From Deltaproteobacteria bacterium (GTDB lineage: Bacteria > UBA10199 > JACPAL01): DNA of 64,000 bases. How positions within the stretch are numbered: the stretch's first letter is position 1; the number at the start of each line of letters is the position of its first letter. The notes beneath the pieces were generated by a model. It had not been told where the DNA came from. It ran no database searches and was given only the letters and a program-made list of their open reading frames with translations. Below, piece by piece: positions 1-6,769 of the stretch. Location: assembly GCA_016180845.1 (NCBI GenBank), contig JACPAK010000003.1:62001-126000 (forward strand), in the 5' to 3' direction. A program made the translations under genes and the position numbers.

Positions 1-590
1 CCCACAAGACCAATCACGTTCACATCGGCATCTGAATTTCTGGCGACCATTCCCATGAGGGTGCTTTTCCCAACACCGGCCGCGGCAAAGATTCCGATTC
101 GTTGCCCTTCACCGACCGTCAACAATCCATCGATCGACTTGACACCCACAGAGATCGGTTCGGTCACCCGCTTCCTTTTCAGGGGATCGGGGGGTTCCTG
201 ATGCACCGGATAACTCTCTCCACAGACAAGCGCCCCCTTCTCATCGGTATCAATAGGATCTCCAAGCCCATCGAGGATACGTCCCAAAAGTTCCGGTCCC
301 ACCTTCACTTTCAAACAGTCTCCTGTCGGAACCACCTCGCTCCCCGGTGAAATCCCGTCCAACCCGCCCAAAGGCATTAAAAGAACCTCATGTCCTTGAA
401 AACCGACCACCTCAGCCCGAAGCGGCTCTCGCCCATCCGACGGGTGAATGAAACAGAGCTCACCAACTTTCACATTGGGAACCACCGCACGCGCCACAAG
501 ACCGATCAGCTCGGTCACACGCCCTTTCATCTGGACCGTCGAGGTTTCAGAAATATTTTTTCGATACTTTGTCAGATTCAAAACAGACAT
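1..590 (-). CDS. sctN: T3SS ATPase SctN (N-terminal part, cut by window edge)
   Basis: This is the 5' part (196 codons) of the injectisome ATPase; the rest lies left of base 1. The start ATG is at 590-588, one base after the sctL stop. The first ~85 residues fit the N-terminal barrel domain of the FliI/YscN family. Around residue 165 is the Walker A segment 'GIFAAAGVGKSTLMGMVAR', followed by the 'NVIGLVG' strand. The family forms a cytosolic hexamer that strips chaperones and unfolds substrates at the export gate. A flagellar FliI would look alike in this half. The SctJ lipoprotein and SctI in the same operon argue for an injectisome. Confidence 0.9.
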   Translation of the reverse strand, partial: MSVLNLTKYRKNISETSTVQMKGRVTELIGLVARAVVPNVKVGELCFIHPSDGREPLRAEVVGFQGHEVLLMPLGGLDGISPGSEVVPTGDCLKVKVGPELLGRILDGLGDPIDTDEKGALVCGESYPVHQEPPDPLKRKRVTEPISVGVKSIDGLLTVGEGQRIGIFAAAGVGKSTLMGMVARNSDADVNVIGLV

Positions 591-591
591 C

Positions 592-1239
592 CTACTCTCC
601 TTCCGAAAGGCCTAACGCCTTTCGAATCGCAGCCCATTGGGTCTCCAACCGGGCATCCACTGTCCCCAACTCCGTTTCCACCAAACATCCACCAGAAACG
701 ATCGACGAGTCCTCTTGAATTTTTAGAACCCTGGAAGAATCCGCGAGAGAGGCGAGATTTTTCTCCAACTGCTTTTTATCAGCCGGATGGACTCTCACCA
801 CCACACGGTCTCCGACCGCCTTATCCAGGGCATCCCGTACGATATCAATAATCGCCCCCTTTTCGAGTTCACGGACAACAATTTTCTTCGCGATCTCCAT
901 CACCATCTGGATCAGCTCAGTCTCCTGACCTGCCAAAATCCTCTCACGTTCCACTTCTGCCTGAACAATCCGCTCCGTTAACCCGGAAAATCCCTCCTGT
1001 CGTCCTTCCTCGAATCCACGAATTTTTTCCAGCTTCTTCTCCTCAATCGCCTCGATCAAAGCTCTCTCGGCCCGCTTTCGGATAATTTCGGCCTCTTCCC
1101 GGGCCCTCTGAATAATATTTCGGGCCTCTTCCCTCGCCTGGATCAATTCACCGGGAATGATCGCCCCTAAAGAGGAGAGATCGACCAGATCCGGCTCAAA
1201 AACGTGGAGATTCCTATTCCCTTTAATAATATTCGACAT
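592..1239 (-). CDS. sctL: T3SS stator protein SctL (FliH/YscL family)
   Basis: This 215-residue protein fits the SctL/FliH family, the peripheral stalk that tethers and regulates the SctN ATPase. Residues ~30-95 are an almost uninterrupted charged helix rich in E, R, A and K ('AREEARNIIQRAREEAEIIR'), the usual coiled coil. The C-terminal half contains 'IAKKIVVRELE' and 'VRVHPADKKQLEKNL', typical of the domain shared with V/F-type ATPase stator subunits. Its start codon shares one base with the upstream stop (TGATG), and its stop lies one base before the sctN start, so translation of the three genes is probably coupled. Confidence 0.85.
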   Translation of the reverse strand: MSNIIKGNRNLHVFEPDLVDLSSLGAIIPGELIQAREEARNIIQRAREEAEIIRKRAERALIEAIEEKKLEKIRGFEEGRQEGFSGLTERIVQAEVERERILAGQETELIQMVMEIAKKIVVRELEKGAIIDIVRDALDKAVGDRVVVRVHPADKKQLEKNLASLADSSRVLKIQEDSSIVSGGCLVETELGTVDARLETQWAAIRKALGLSEGE

Positions 1240-2237
1240 CAGAGACCCTCCCCGCGAAACAGATCGGTTGTCTCGACCTCTTTTTCATCTTTCCACTGGG
1301 GATGAACGCGCCCCTGTTTGGCCAAGGTTGCCAGACGACTCAAGATCTGCCTCTGGGCCTTCTCATCTCCCTTTTCCTTCTTCACCTTCTTCTCATGAAG
1401 AATTCTCTTCAGGCGATACCCCTCGGCCAAAGGAAGCTTCAGGTAACACCCCTCGACCCAAAAGAGCTGGGTCGAATCAATCGCCTTCGCCAATACGGAG
1501 AAGCCGATATCAACAAAAAAACTCTCTGAGGGGATCTGCCCCAACTCAAGGGAGAGAAGATGCTTCTGGGACTCACGTCTCGCCTGATCGGAAACGGACT
1601 TCATCGCCGACAATCGCTCTTTAATTTCCTGCGCATCCTGCAAAGGACATCGTGCCAAAAAGGCCCGAACGATCCGCGAATCGAGCCCCTGAAACGCCTT
1701 GCAGATCTCCTCCATCCCGACATCTTTTAAAAGGGCTCTCAGTCCTTCTCCTTTTAATGTTGCCAAGTGCTCAAAAGAAAAATTTTGACCACTTTGGAAA
1801 TAAGGACTTTTTCCAAAACGTTTTTCGATCAGATGGCGCACCACCCCTAAAACTTCCGGTGAAATCTTCACCATCGTTTTGGGAAGACGACGTCTTTCAA
1901 TGCTCGTTAATCGTTCCAAAATTTTTTCGGACTTTTCTGCTGTTAAAAATTGGATCAGCAGGCTGAAAAGTCGCGGGGATTCGTTTCGAAAACGTTCCAC
2001 AAACCAGTCAGGATGAATCTCTTCAAAGGCAAAATGCCGAGCCAGTCGGCTCAAATTCAAGACACGTTCCTTCAGCGATCGAAGATCCTCCCCCTGAAGA
2101 TGACGGTTTGCCATCCGACCCAGACGCTTTTCCTCCTCCGGCGCTGCAAAAGAAAAAAGCTGCTTCCCCTTTTCTCCTTCGGCACCCACACAGAGGGCCA
2201 CAAGCATCTCCTGTCGTATTTGATCCTTCTCCATCAT
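1239..2237 (-). CDS. FliG-like sorting-platform protein in the SctK position
   Basis: This is a 332-residue cytosolic protein with no signal peptide or membrane segment. Two stretches look like flagellar FliG: residues ~100-140 ('AEKSEKILERL', then 'VSPEV'-like 'ISPEVLGVVRHLIEKRF') resemble the helical N/middle domain, and 'LLKDVGMEEICKAFQGLDS' resembles the FliG C-terminal core that normally reads L-R-E-V-D-x-x-D-L-x-x-A-L-K-G. In injectisomes the gene between sctI and sctL is usually sctK, a sorting-platform spoke. The context therefore supports an SctK role, while the sequence pattern suggests a FliG-derived or FliG-convergent fold. The C-terminal ~70 residues are highly charged. The family assignment is an inference from pattern matching. 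Confidence 0.6.
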   Translation of the reverse strand: MMEKDQIRQEMLVALCVGAEGEKGKQLFSFAAPEEEKRLGRMANRHLQGEDLRSLKERVLNLSRLARHFAFEEIHPDWFVERFRNESPRLFSLLIQFLTAEKSEKILERLTSIERRRLPKTMVKISPEVLGVVRHLIEKRFGKSPYFQSGQNFSFEHLATLKGEGLRALLKDVGMEEICKAFQGLDSRIVRAFLARCPLQDAQEIKERLSAMKSVSDQARRESQKHLLSLELGQIPSESFFVDIGFSVLAKAIDSTQLFWVEGCYLKLPLAEGYRLKRILHEKKVKKEKGDEKAQRQILSRLATLAKQGRVHPQWKDEKEVETTDLFRGEGL

Positions 2238-2249
2238 CGTCTTACCTCA

Positions 2250-2708
2250 TTAAATCTGAATATTCAGGAGCGAGTTTCTCGCCCGATCCGCACTGGAGAC
2301 AATCTGACCTGTCAAATCAACTTCCTGAACAATCTGATAAACCCCCGCCTGAATCGCCAAAAGTTCCTGCGGTGAAAACGACCCCCCGCTCGTGACCATC
2401 TCGATCATCTGATCCATCTGAAGCGCGCTGCGGTTGACTTCATTTAAGAGATGGAGGGGATCAGTCCTCTGTCCTTCGAGTCCAACCTGTGAAGGGTCCA
2501 GTGAGATTTGATCCGCAGACATGACCTTCATCGAAGGCGATTTGTTCTCAAGACCAAGCGCCTGCTCAATCATCTTCGTATCATCGGTCTGGCTCAGCTG
2601 GCCTTCCAGAATCTTGTTAAAATCAGAATTGGCCGCCCCTCCGGCAGGCCCCCCTGACTCTTTTGGAAGCGCTAGCTCACCCATCAATTTGCCAATCGCC
2701 GGGTCCAT
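2250..2708 (-). CDS. sctI: T3SS inner rod protein SctI
   Basis: This is a 152-residue protein of the YscI/HrpB inner-rod type. The first ~60 residues are Gly/Ala/Ser-rich and probably disordered. The last ~45 residues contain the family-like helical segment 'FSPQELLAIQAGVYQIVQEV', followed by 'LTGQIVSSADRARNSLLNIQ', with the regular Q/L spacing that packs in the rod. Inner-rod subunits are early substrates that anchor the needle at the export gate. A strong AGGAGG ribosome site precedes the ATG, which shares one base with the sigma-factor stop (TAATG). It is somewhat longer than enterobacterial homologues. Confidence 0.8.
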   Translation of the reverse strand: MDPAIGKLMGELALPKESGGPAGGAANSDFNKILEGQLSQTDDTKMIEQALGLENKSPSMKVMSADQISLDPSQVGLEGQRTDPLHLLNEVNRSALQMDQMIEMVTSGGSFSPQELLAIQAGVYQIVQEVDLTGQIVSSADRARNSLLNIQI

Positions 2709-3505
2709 TAAACCTCCTTCGCTTTCACAATCTCATCGAAACGGTTCCCTCGCGTCTTGGAATGAATCTTCTTGAAAAGAACCTCCAGCGCCCTTGCATG
2801 CAACCTTGAGGTCCATGACTTCGAAAGCCCCAGCATCGCTCCGGCCTCCTCGAGCGTTTTGTTTTGAAAATAATAAAGCTTGATCAGTTTTCGTTCCTTA
2901 TCCGGCAGGGACTCGATCGCTTCCTTCATCGACTGTTTGATCTGCTGGAATTCTGCGGATTGCTCGATGTTCTTGCTTTTATGATCAACCAGTTCGGGGG
3001 AATCTTCCGCCGCATCCAGAGAGATCACGTAAATCGAGGCAAGAGAGTTCACCGTATCATAGAGCTCGGCCATCTCATCCTCGACCAGACGCGCAGCAGC
3101 CCCCTGACGTTCGGACATGTACTGGAGGTATTCGTTACTCGCCTGTTCAAACTTGATCTTTGCGTAGAGGGCCCGTGGGATCCATCCTGTTTTTCTTAAG
3201 CCGTCGTAAATAGCCCCTTTGATACGGTAGTAAGAGAAGGTCTTAAAATCGACATTCATTGTGGGATCAAACTTTTCCGCTGCCTCAATAAGCCCAAGCC
3301 GTGCGTTACACATGACATCATCAAAATCGACCGCTGACGAAAGGGTTTGCATGACCCGACCGGCGATCGAAGTCGCATAGGGGAGATACTGCTCAACAAT
3401 TTTGTTTCTCTTCTGGATTTCCTTTTGTTCCTTCGAGGTCAGATCTGACGGTTTTGTGACCACTCTGTTCGTCTTCGCCCTACGAGAAAGAAGTTTCAGG
3501 ACCAT
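2708..3505 (-). CDS. Sigma-28 family RNA polymerase sigma factor
   Basis: This is a 265-residue sigma-70 superfamily protein of the FliA/WhiG/SigB-like branch. Region 2 is visible around residues 65-110 ('DFDDVMCNARLGLIEAAEKF' and 'FKTFSYYRIKGAIYDGLRK'). Region 3 follows, and region 4 with its helix-turn-helix is near 215-245 ('KTLEEAGAMLGLSKSWTSRL'). The ATG at 3505 is chosen because AAGGAG lies 6 bases upstream; a GTG at 3520 is possible but would include that site in the reading frame. It sits inside the T3SS operon directly before sctI, so it probably directs transcription of secretion or effector genes. Its target promoters cannot be read here. Confidence 0.85.
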   Translation of the reverse strand: MVLKLLSRRAKTNRVVTKPSDLTSKEQKEIQKRNKIVEQYLPYATSIAGRVMQTLSSAVDFDDVMCNARLGLIEAAEKFDPTMNVDFKTFSYYRIKGAIYDGLRKTGWIPRALYAKIKFEQASNEYLQYMSERQGAAARLVEDEMAELYDTVNSLASIYVISLDAAEDSPELVDHKSKNIEQSAEFQQIKQSMKEAIESLPDKERKLIKLYYFQNKTLEEAGAMLGLSKSWTSRLHARALEVLFKKIHSKTRGNRFDEIVKAKEV

Positions 3506-3563
3506 AGAGTTCTCCTTCACAAAGAGTAAGCTTGCAGGACCTGTGCCAAACGGATGTTCCGGT

Positions 3564-3590
3564 CTTATAGAAAATCTCTTATTTTTTCAA
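3564..3590 (-). promoter_or_regulatory. Weak candidate promoter before the sigma-factor gene
   Basis: The 147-base gap before the sigma gene contains, read on the minus strand, TTGAAA (3590-3585) and TATAAG (3569-3564) separated by 15 bases. That is shorter than the usual 16-18. A short GAGCC/GGCTC hairpin lies further upstream. The gap is the longest inside this operon, so an internal promoter is plausible, but the match is weak. Confidence 0.3.
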
Positions 3591-3667
3591 ATGGTTATAT
3601 GAGGGCTTTGGCGTGAGCCAGAAAAAGGCTCTAATTTTGGGGGGTTCTGTCTCCAGAGTTGAGGTGA

Positions 3668-3952
3668 CTAGCCGTTTCTGACGAGATTACGTAACCTCTC
3701 CAACATCGGATCGGGACAATCCCCCATCACCTCACAGAGGAGATCATCCAAGGCCTGCCGAATCTCAGCAGTTTTATAAATATCCAGATTATGGGTATTG
3801 CGAGAGACCCCCTGACGAATCGCCTGAAGGGTCGCTGCCGAAGAAGAAGGATCAACCGTAGAGGCTGCCTCCGCTGGACGAGCCGCCTTCTTCGGATCCA
3901 ACGAAACCACATTGCCGGTATTCACACCGTCTGTCCGGTTTTTGATTATCAT
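3668..3952 (-). CDS. Small unknown protein, possible partner of the sigma factor
   Basis: This 94-residue protein is not recognised with confidence. The N-terminal half is low in hydrophobic residues and rich in A, S, T and K, so probably disordered. The C-terminal half is amphipathic helical ('LQAIRQGVSRNTHNLDIYK', then 'EIRQALDDLL'). Its size, disordered-then-helical layout and position just upstream of a sigma-28-type gene are what one would expect of a FlgM-like anti-sigma factor, but no clear FlgM signature is present. It could instead be a small T3SS substrate or needle-related protein. The ATG is one base beyond the stop of the preceding gene (TAAAATG). Confidence 0.6.
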   Translation of the reverse strand: MIIKNRTDGVNTGNVVSLDPKKAARPAEAASTVDPSSSAATLQAIRQGVSRNTHNLDIYKTAEIRQALDDLLCEVMGDCPDPMLERLRNLVRNG

Positions 3953-3953
3953 T

Positions 3954-4352
3954 TTATCTCACCTGTCCTATCATATCATTTGTCGCCGCCTGACGATTCA
4001 CCATCACATCCATCGGATCACCTACCGCCGGAGAACCTACCGCCCCCATCGATGGCCCCCCAGCAGGGGTCGTCACGCCAGGGAAATAAATCGACGGCAT
4101 CTCTTTCGAGTTCGGCTCAGCGCTCTTCATGCCATCCCGATAACCACCATATTGCCCAAGCCCATAGGCGGTAGCCCCCACCAACGCGGCTGGGGGAAAG
4201 AAAAAAGAAGAGGCAAAACCAACAGGAGCGGCCAAGGCCCCAAAAGAACGCAGGAAACGGCCAAATTTCGACCCCCTGCGAGGGGACTCCGGGGGCTCAC
4301 TGATCCTCGCCTCAAACTTGATTCGATTCGCGTCTACCTTGTTAAAATTCAT
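3954..4352 (-). CDS. Unknown T3SS-operon protein with a hydrophobic middle
   Basis: This 132-residue protein belongs to no family I recognise. Residues ~30-70 are hydrophobic and Gly/Ala/Phe-rich ('FGALAAPVGFASSFFFPPAA'), long enough for one or two membrane passes. The N-terminal 30 residues are charged, and the tail is rich in G, P, A and M and probably disordered. There is no signal peptide. It lies between sctJ and the sigma-factor block, with an AGAGG ribosome site. A hydrophobic centre without a signal peptide is compatible with a secreted translocator-like or membrane-associated T3SS component, but this is a guess from context. Confidence 0.55.
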   Translation of the reverse strand: MNFNKVDANRIKFEARISEPPESPRRGSKFGRFLRSFGALAAPVGFASSFFFPPAALVGATAYGLGQYGGYRDGMKSAEPNSKEMPSIYFPGVTTPAGGPSMGAVGSPAVGDPMDVMVNRQAATNDMIGQVR

Positions 4353-4418
4353 ATAAAACCTCTAACACTTATATTATCGGGCACAGGTAGGGGTTAAGTT
4401 GCTCCACCTGGAGAGATT

Positions 4419-5369
4419 TTACCCACCCCTACGTCCAACATCAAACGTCCCCTCAGTCCCTCCCCCTTCTCCACCACCGAGGAGTTGTTGTTCGCCACCA
4501 CCGACAGGAACCCCCTCAATTGGGGTCCCTGTCTGAAATCGAACACGGAGTCTGTTAAATCGAACCACCATAATCAGAAGGACCGCTGAGACCACCATAA
4601 GGAGGAGCAAGAGTCCGATAAAAAATAGCTTGAGACGACCGATCGACCCCTCTTCCACCTTCATCCCGGCCAACTCGACAAAGTCAGCCCCCTCTTCCAC
4701 AGGAGACGGGACAGAAACTGCTGGCGGAACACCTGTTGAAGGGGGGAGAAGGGTCGATGTTGAAGAAGGCGCAATAGTGGTCCCTCCTGTTCTCGAGATA
4801 ATCACCGCAACATCATTGGGATTGAGCTTCGGCACAGAATTAGCGACAAACCTCTGAACCTTTCCCTCAGTGAGAGAAAGATCATCACCCGATCGTGATC
4901 GAATCACCACAGAGGCGGTTGGCCTCTTTTCAGCAGATTCAAACTCTGCAAACTCATCCTCATCGGGAACATTTAAAACCACATCGGCATCGACCACGCC
5001 CGGTATCTTCTCAAGAGAGTTGATAATCTCACCCTTTAACGCCAGCAGAAACCTCGCCTTTTGCTCATCAGGGGTCGGGATCAACCCCTTCTCCTTATAA
5101 ACCCCGGAGAGTCCAAGCTCTTTTCTTTTCGGAAAACTATTGGCGATCAAGATCCTGCGAGCATCGGGGAGATCCAATTTCGGAACAACAACGACCCAGG
5201 AAACCTCTTGGCCGGAGACCTCTTTTCGTTTCTCAGCCTCAATCGTGTTCTGGTGCAGCAGATTGATGATCTCATCAGCCTCGATCTCTGTGAGGTCGTG
5301 ATGCAGATCCGCCTTCTGACAGCCAGCCATCAGTGCAAGCACCAAAAGAACAAGAAAATATTTACGCAT
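4419..5369 (-). CDS. sctJ: T3SS inner-membrane ring lipoprotein SctJ (YscJ/MxiJ)
   Basis: SctJ builds the inner-membrane ring of the injectisome basal body. The ATG at 5369 gives a lipoprotein signal peptide ending in the lipobox 'LMAGC' with Cys17. The ring-building modules follow, with 'LPDARRILIANSFPKRKELG' and 'IPGVVDADVVLNVPDEDE'. One transmembrane helix ('LFFIGLLLLLMVVSAVLLIM') precedes a Gly-rich C-terminus. The 316-residue length is longer than YscJ (~245), mainly from a Pro/Ser linker before the helix and the Gly-rich tail. Its start overlaps the TPR gene's stop by 8 bases (ATGCGTAA). The lipobox and the lack of a C-terminal FliG-binding part exclude flagellar FliF. Confidence 0.92.
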   Translation of the reverse strand: MRKYFLVLLVLALMAGCQKADLHHDLTEIEADEIINLLHQNTIEAEKRKEVSGQEVSWVVVVPKLDLPDARRILIANSFPKRKELGLSGVYKEKGLIPTPDEQKARFLLALKGEIINSLEKIPGVVDADVVLNVPDEDEFAEFESAEKRPTASVVIRSRSGDDLSLTEGKVQRFVANSVPKLNPNDVAVIISRTGGTTIAPSSTSTLLPPSTGVPPAVSVPSPVEEGADFVELAGMKVEEGSIGRLKLFFIGLLLLLMVVSAVLLIMVVRFNRLRVRFQTGTPIEGVPVGGGEQQLLGGGEGGGTEGTFDVGRRGG

Positions 5370-5772
5370 GGGATTCTTTTGTCGGCGGAACGAAGCCATT
5401 TTTGACCGCCTCCATTAAGGAACGTGCAAACTCACCTGCCGTCCCGGAAGGATCGAGAAGAGAGGCCTTTTCCAATTCTTTAATCCCTTCGGATTTTTTG
5501 CCTTTAAACAGAAGCGCCTCCCCCAAATAAGCGCGTGCAAAGGAGCTGTCCCCTTTTAGCGCCAACGCCTTTTTATAAAAGGCGACTGCCCGTTCAAATT
5601 GTTTGGTGGCAAAAAAAACAGTCCCTAAAGCTACGAGCGGAATCTCACTCGCCGGAGACAAAACAGAAATCCCCTCAAACACTTCGCGCGCCTCATCGAA
5701 GCGTCCCATTCCCATGTAGACGTACCCTGCCTCCATGAGAAGGACCAAGTCCTGGCGTTCCATAGGGACCAC
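5362..5772 (-). CDS. TPR protein of the T3SS operon (chaperone-like)
   Basis: This 136-residue soluble protein is made of about three tetratricopeptide repeats. The repeat consensus is visible at 'EAGYVYMGMGRFDEAREVFE', 'FFATKQFERAVAFYKKALAL' and 'YLGEALLFKGKKSEGIKELE'. Small three-TPR proteins are typical of T3SS class II translocator chaperones (SycD/LcrH) and of needle-subunit chaperones (YscG). Location right before sctJ supports such a role, but the client cannot be named. It overlaps sctJ by 8 bases, suggesting translational coupling. Confidence 0.75.
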   Translation of the reverse strand: MVPMERQDLVLLMEAGYVYMGMGRFDEAREVFEGISVLSPASEIPLVALGTVFFATKQFERAVAFYKKALALKGDSSFARAYLGEALLFKGKKSEGIKELEKASLLDPSGTAGEFARSLMEAVKNGFVPPTKESHA

Positions 5773-5799
5773 GTGTTATCCCCCTTATTATCCCCTCGG

Positions 5800-6342
5800 T
5801 TACATTCCTCTCATGTTCTGGATCAGATTGTGAAGCGTCCGATCTCGACTCTGGAGCATGTTGGAAACCATCGTAAACTGACGGCTCTGCTGTTGTACCT
5901 GCGCCTGAAGAACCAACATATTGAGAGAGTCTGAATGCATTTTATTAAGAATATAATCCTTTTCTAAAAAATCTTGACTCGCGTTTTCAAATGGAACGGC
6001 ACCGGCCCCTGCTGCCGCTGTGGATGCGGGCGCGGTCCCTCCCGTATAAGCGGGAGTCGCCGCTCCGGCGTCAAAGGGATTGGTTGTCGCAACACCTAAA
6101 GCAGCCCCTGCTCCGAGGCTCCCCATGTAGGGAGAGTTATATGGAGCGCTTGCCCCCGAAAGACCGGTCATCGCTGCCTGAGTCACAGCGGCGTGTCGGG
6201 TATCCCCTCCACCCTGAACCGTCCCCTCGGCACCTGCCGGGGCCATCGCCCCCATAAAAACAGAAAAATCCTGCGCCCCTGACGCTGTCTTTACCGTCTT
6301 TCCTGATGTCCGAAACGCATTTGGGTCAATTGCCGTTACCAT
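5800..6342 (-). CDS. Unknown Gly/Ala/Thr-rich protein with a needle-like C-terminus
   Basis: This 180-residue protein has no signal peptide. Residues ~30-125 are low complexity (G, A, T, P, S), and only the last ~55 are helix-forming. The C-terminus, 'MLVLQAQVQQQSRQFTMVSN' then 'LQSRDRTLHNLIQNMRGM', resembles the C-terminal helix of needle and inner-rod subunits, where a helix ends in a pattern like A-I-I-Q-N-F/I-R. It could be an extended needle subunit (SctF), a second rod protein or a hook/filament-like early substrate. An AGGAG ribosome site precedes the ATG. The sequence is real-looking, but the function is inferred only from this motif and from operon position. Confidence 0.6.
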   Translation of the reverse strand: MVTAIDPNAFRTSGKTVKTASGAQDFSVFMGAMAPAGAEGTVQGGGDTRHAAVTQAAMTGLSGASAPYNSPYMGSLGAGAALGVATTNPFDAGAATPAYTGGTAPASTAAAGAGAVPFENASQDFLEKDYILNKMHSDSLNMLVLQAQVQQQSRQFTMVSNMLQSRDRTLHNLIQNMRGM

Positions 6343-6427
6343 AATTTCTCCTATTAACCTCGGCCTTTGTTCATTACCCTTTCACTAAGATTATCGGACC
6401 AACCACCCTGCTGAGTTTCGTCCCACC

Positions 6428-6715
6428 TCACTTTTTATCCTGGGGCGCTGAATTCCCATTTTTTTCCATTATCTCATATTTCTTCTTTAATAGCTCCCTC
6501 AAAAGGTCCATGACCCTTTCGATCGCCTTCATCCCCTTGCGGGCATCGGAGGCCTTCTTTAACCCCTTCATTTTACTCATTTTTTCTAATGCCTGGAAGG
6601 TGGCCATGAAATTCTTATTCACGCGGTTAAAATCCTCGGTTTCCAACAGCTTGGTGATTTCTGGGTATCGGGCTTCAGGAATGGGAGGTTTTGGATCCGC
6701 TTTTAGCTTGGGCAT
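6428..6715 (-). CDS. Small charged helical protein of the T3SS operon
   Basis: This 95-residue protein of unknown family follows the SctD-like gene. It is Lys/Glu-rich and predicted almost wholly helical after residue 20 ('FMATFQALEKMSKMKGLKK', 'MKAIERVMDLLRELLKKKYE'). It has no signal peptide or membrane segment. Size and composition would suit a small cytosolic T3SS chaperone or needle co-chaperone, but no diagnostic motif is visible. Confidence 0.55.
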   Translation of the reverse strand: MPKLKADPKPPIPEARYPEITKLLETEDFNRVNKNFMATFQALEKMSKMKGLKKASDARKGMKAIERVMDLLRELLKKKYEIMEKNGNSAPQDKK

Positions 6716-6769
6716 CTTTTTGATTTCTATCAGAAAATTGAGAATTGGACAAACAAAATAAATAACTCC

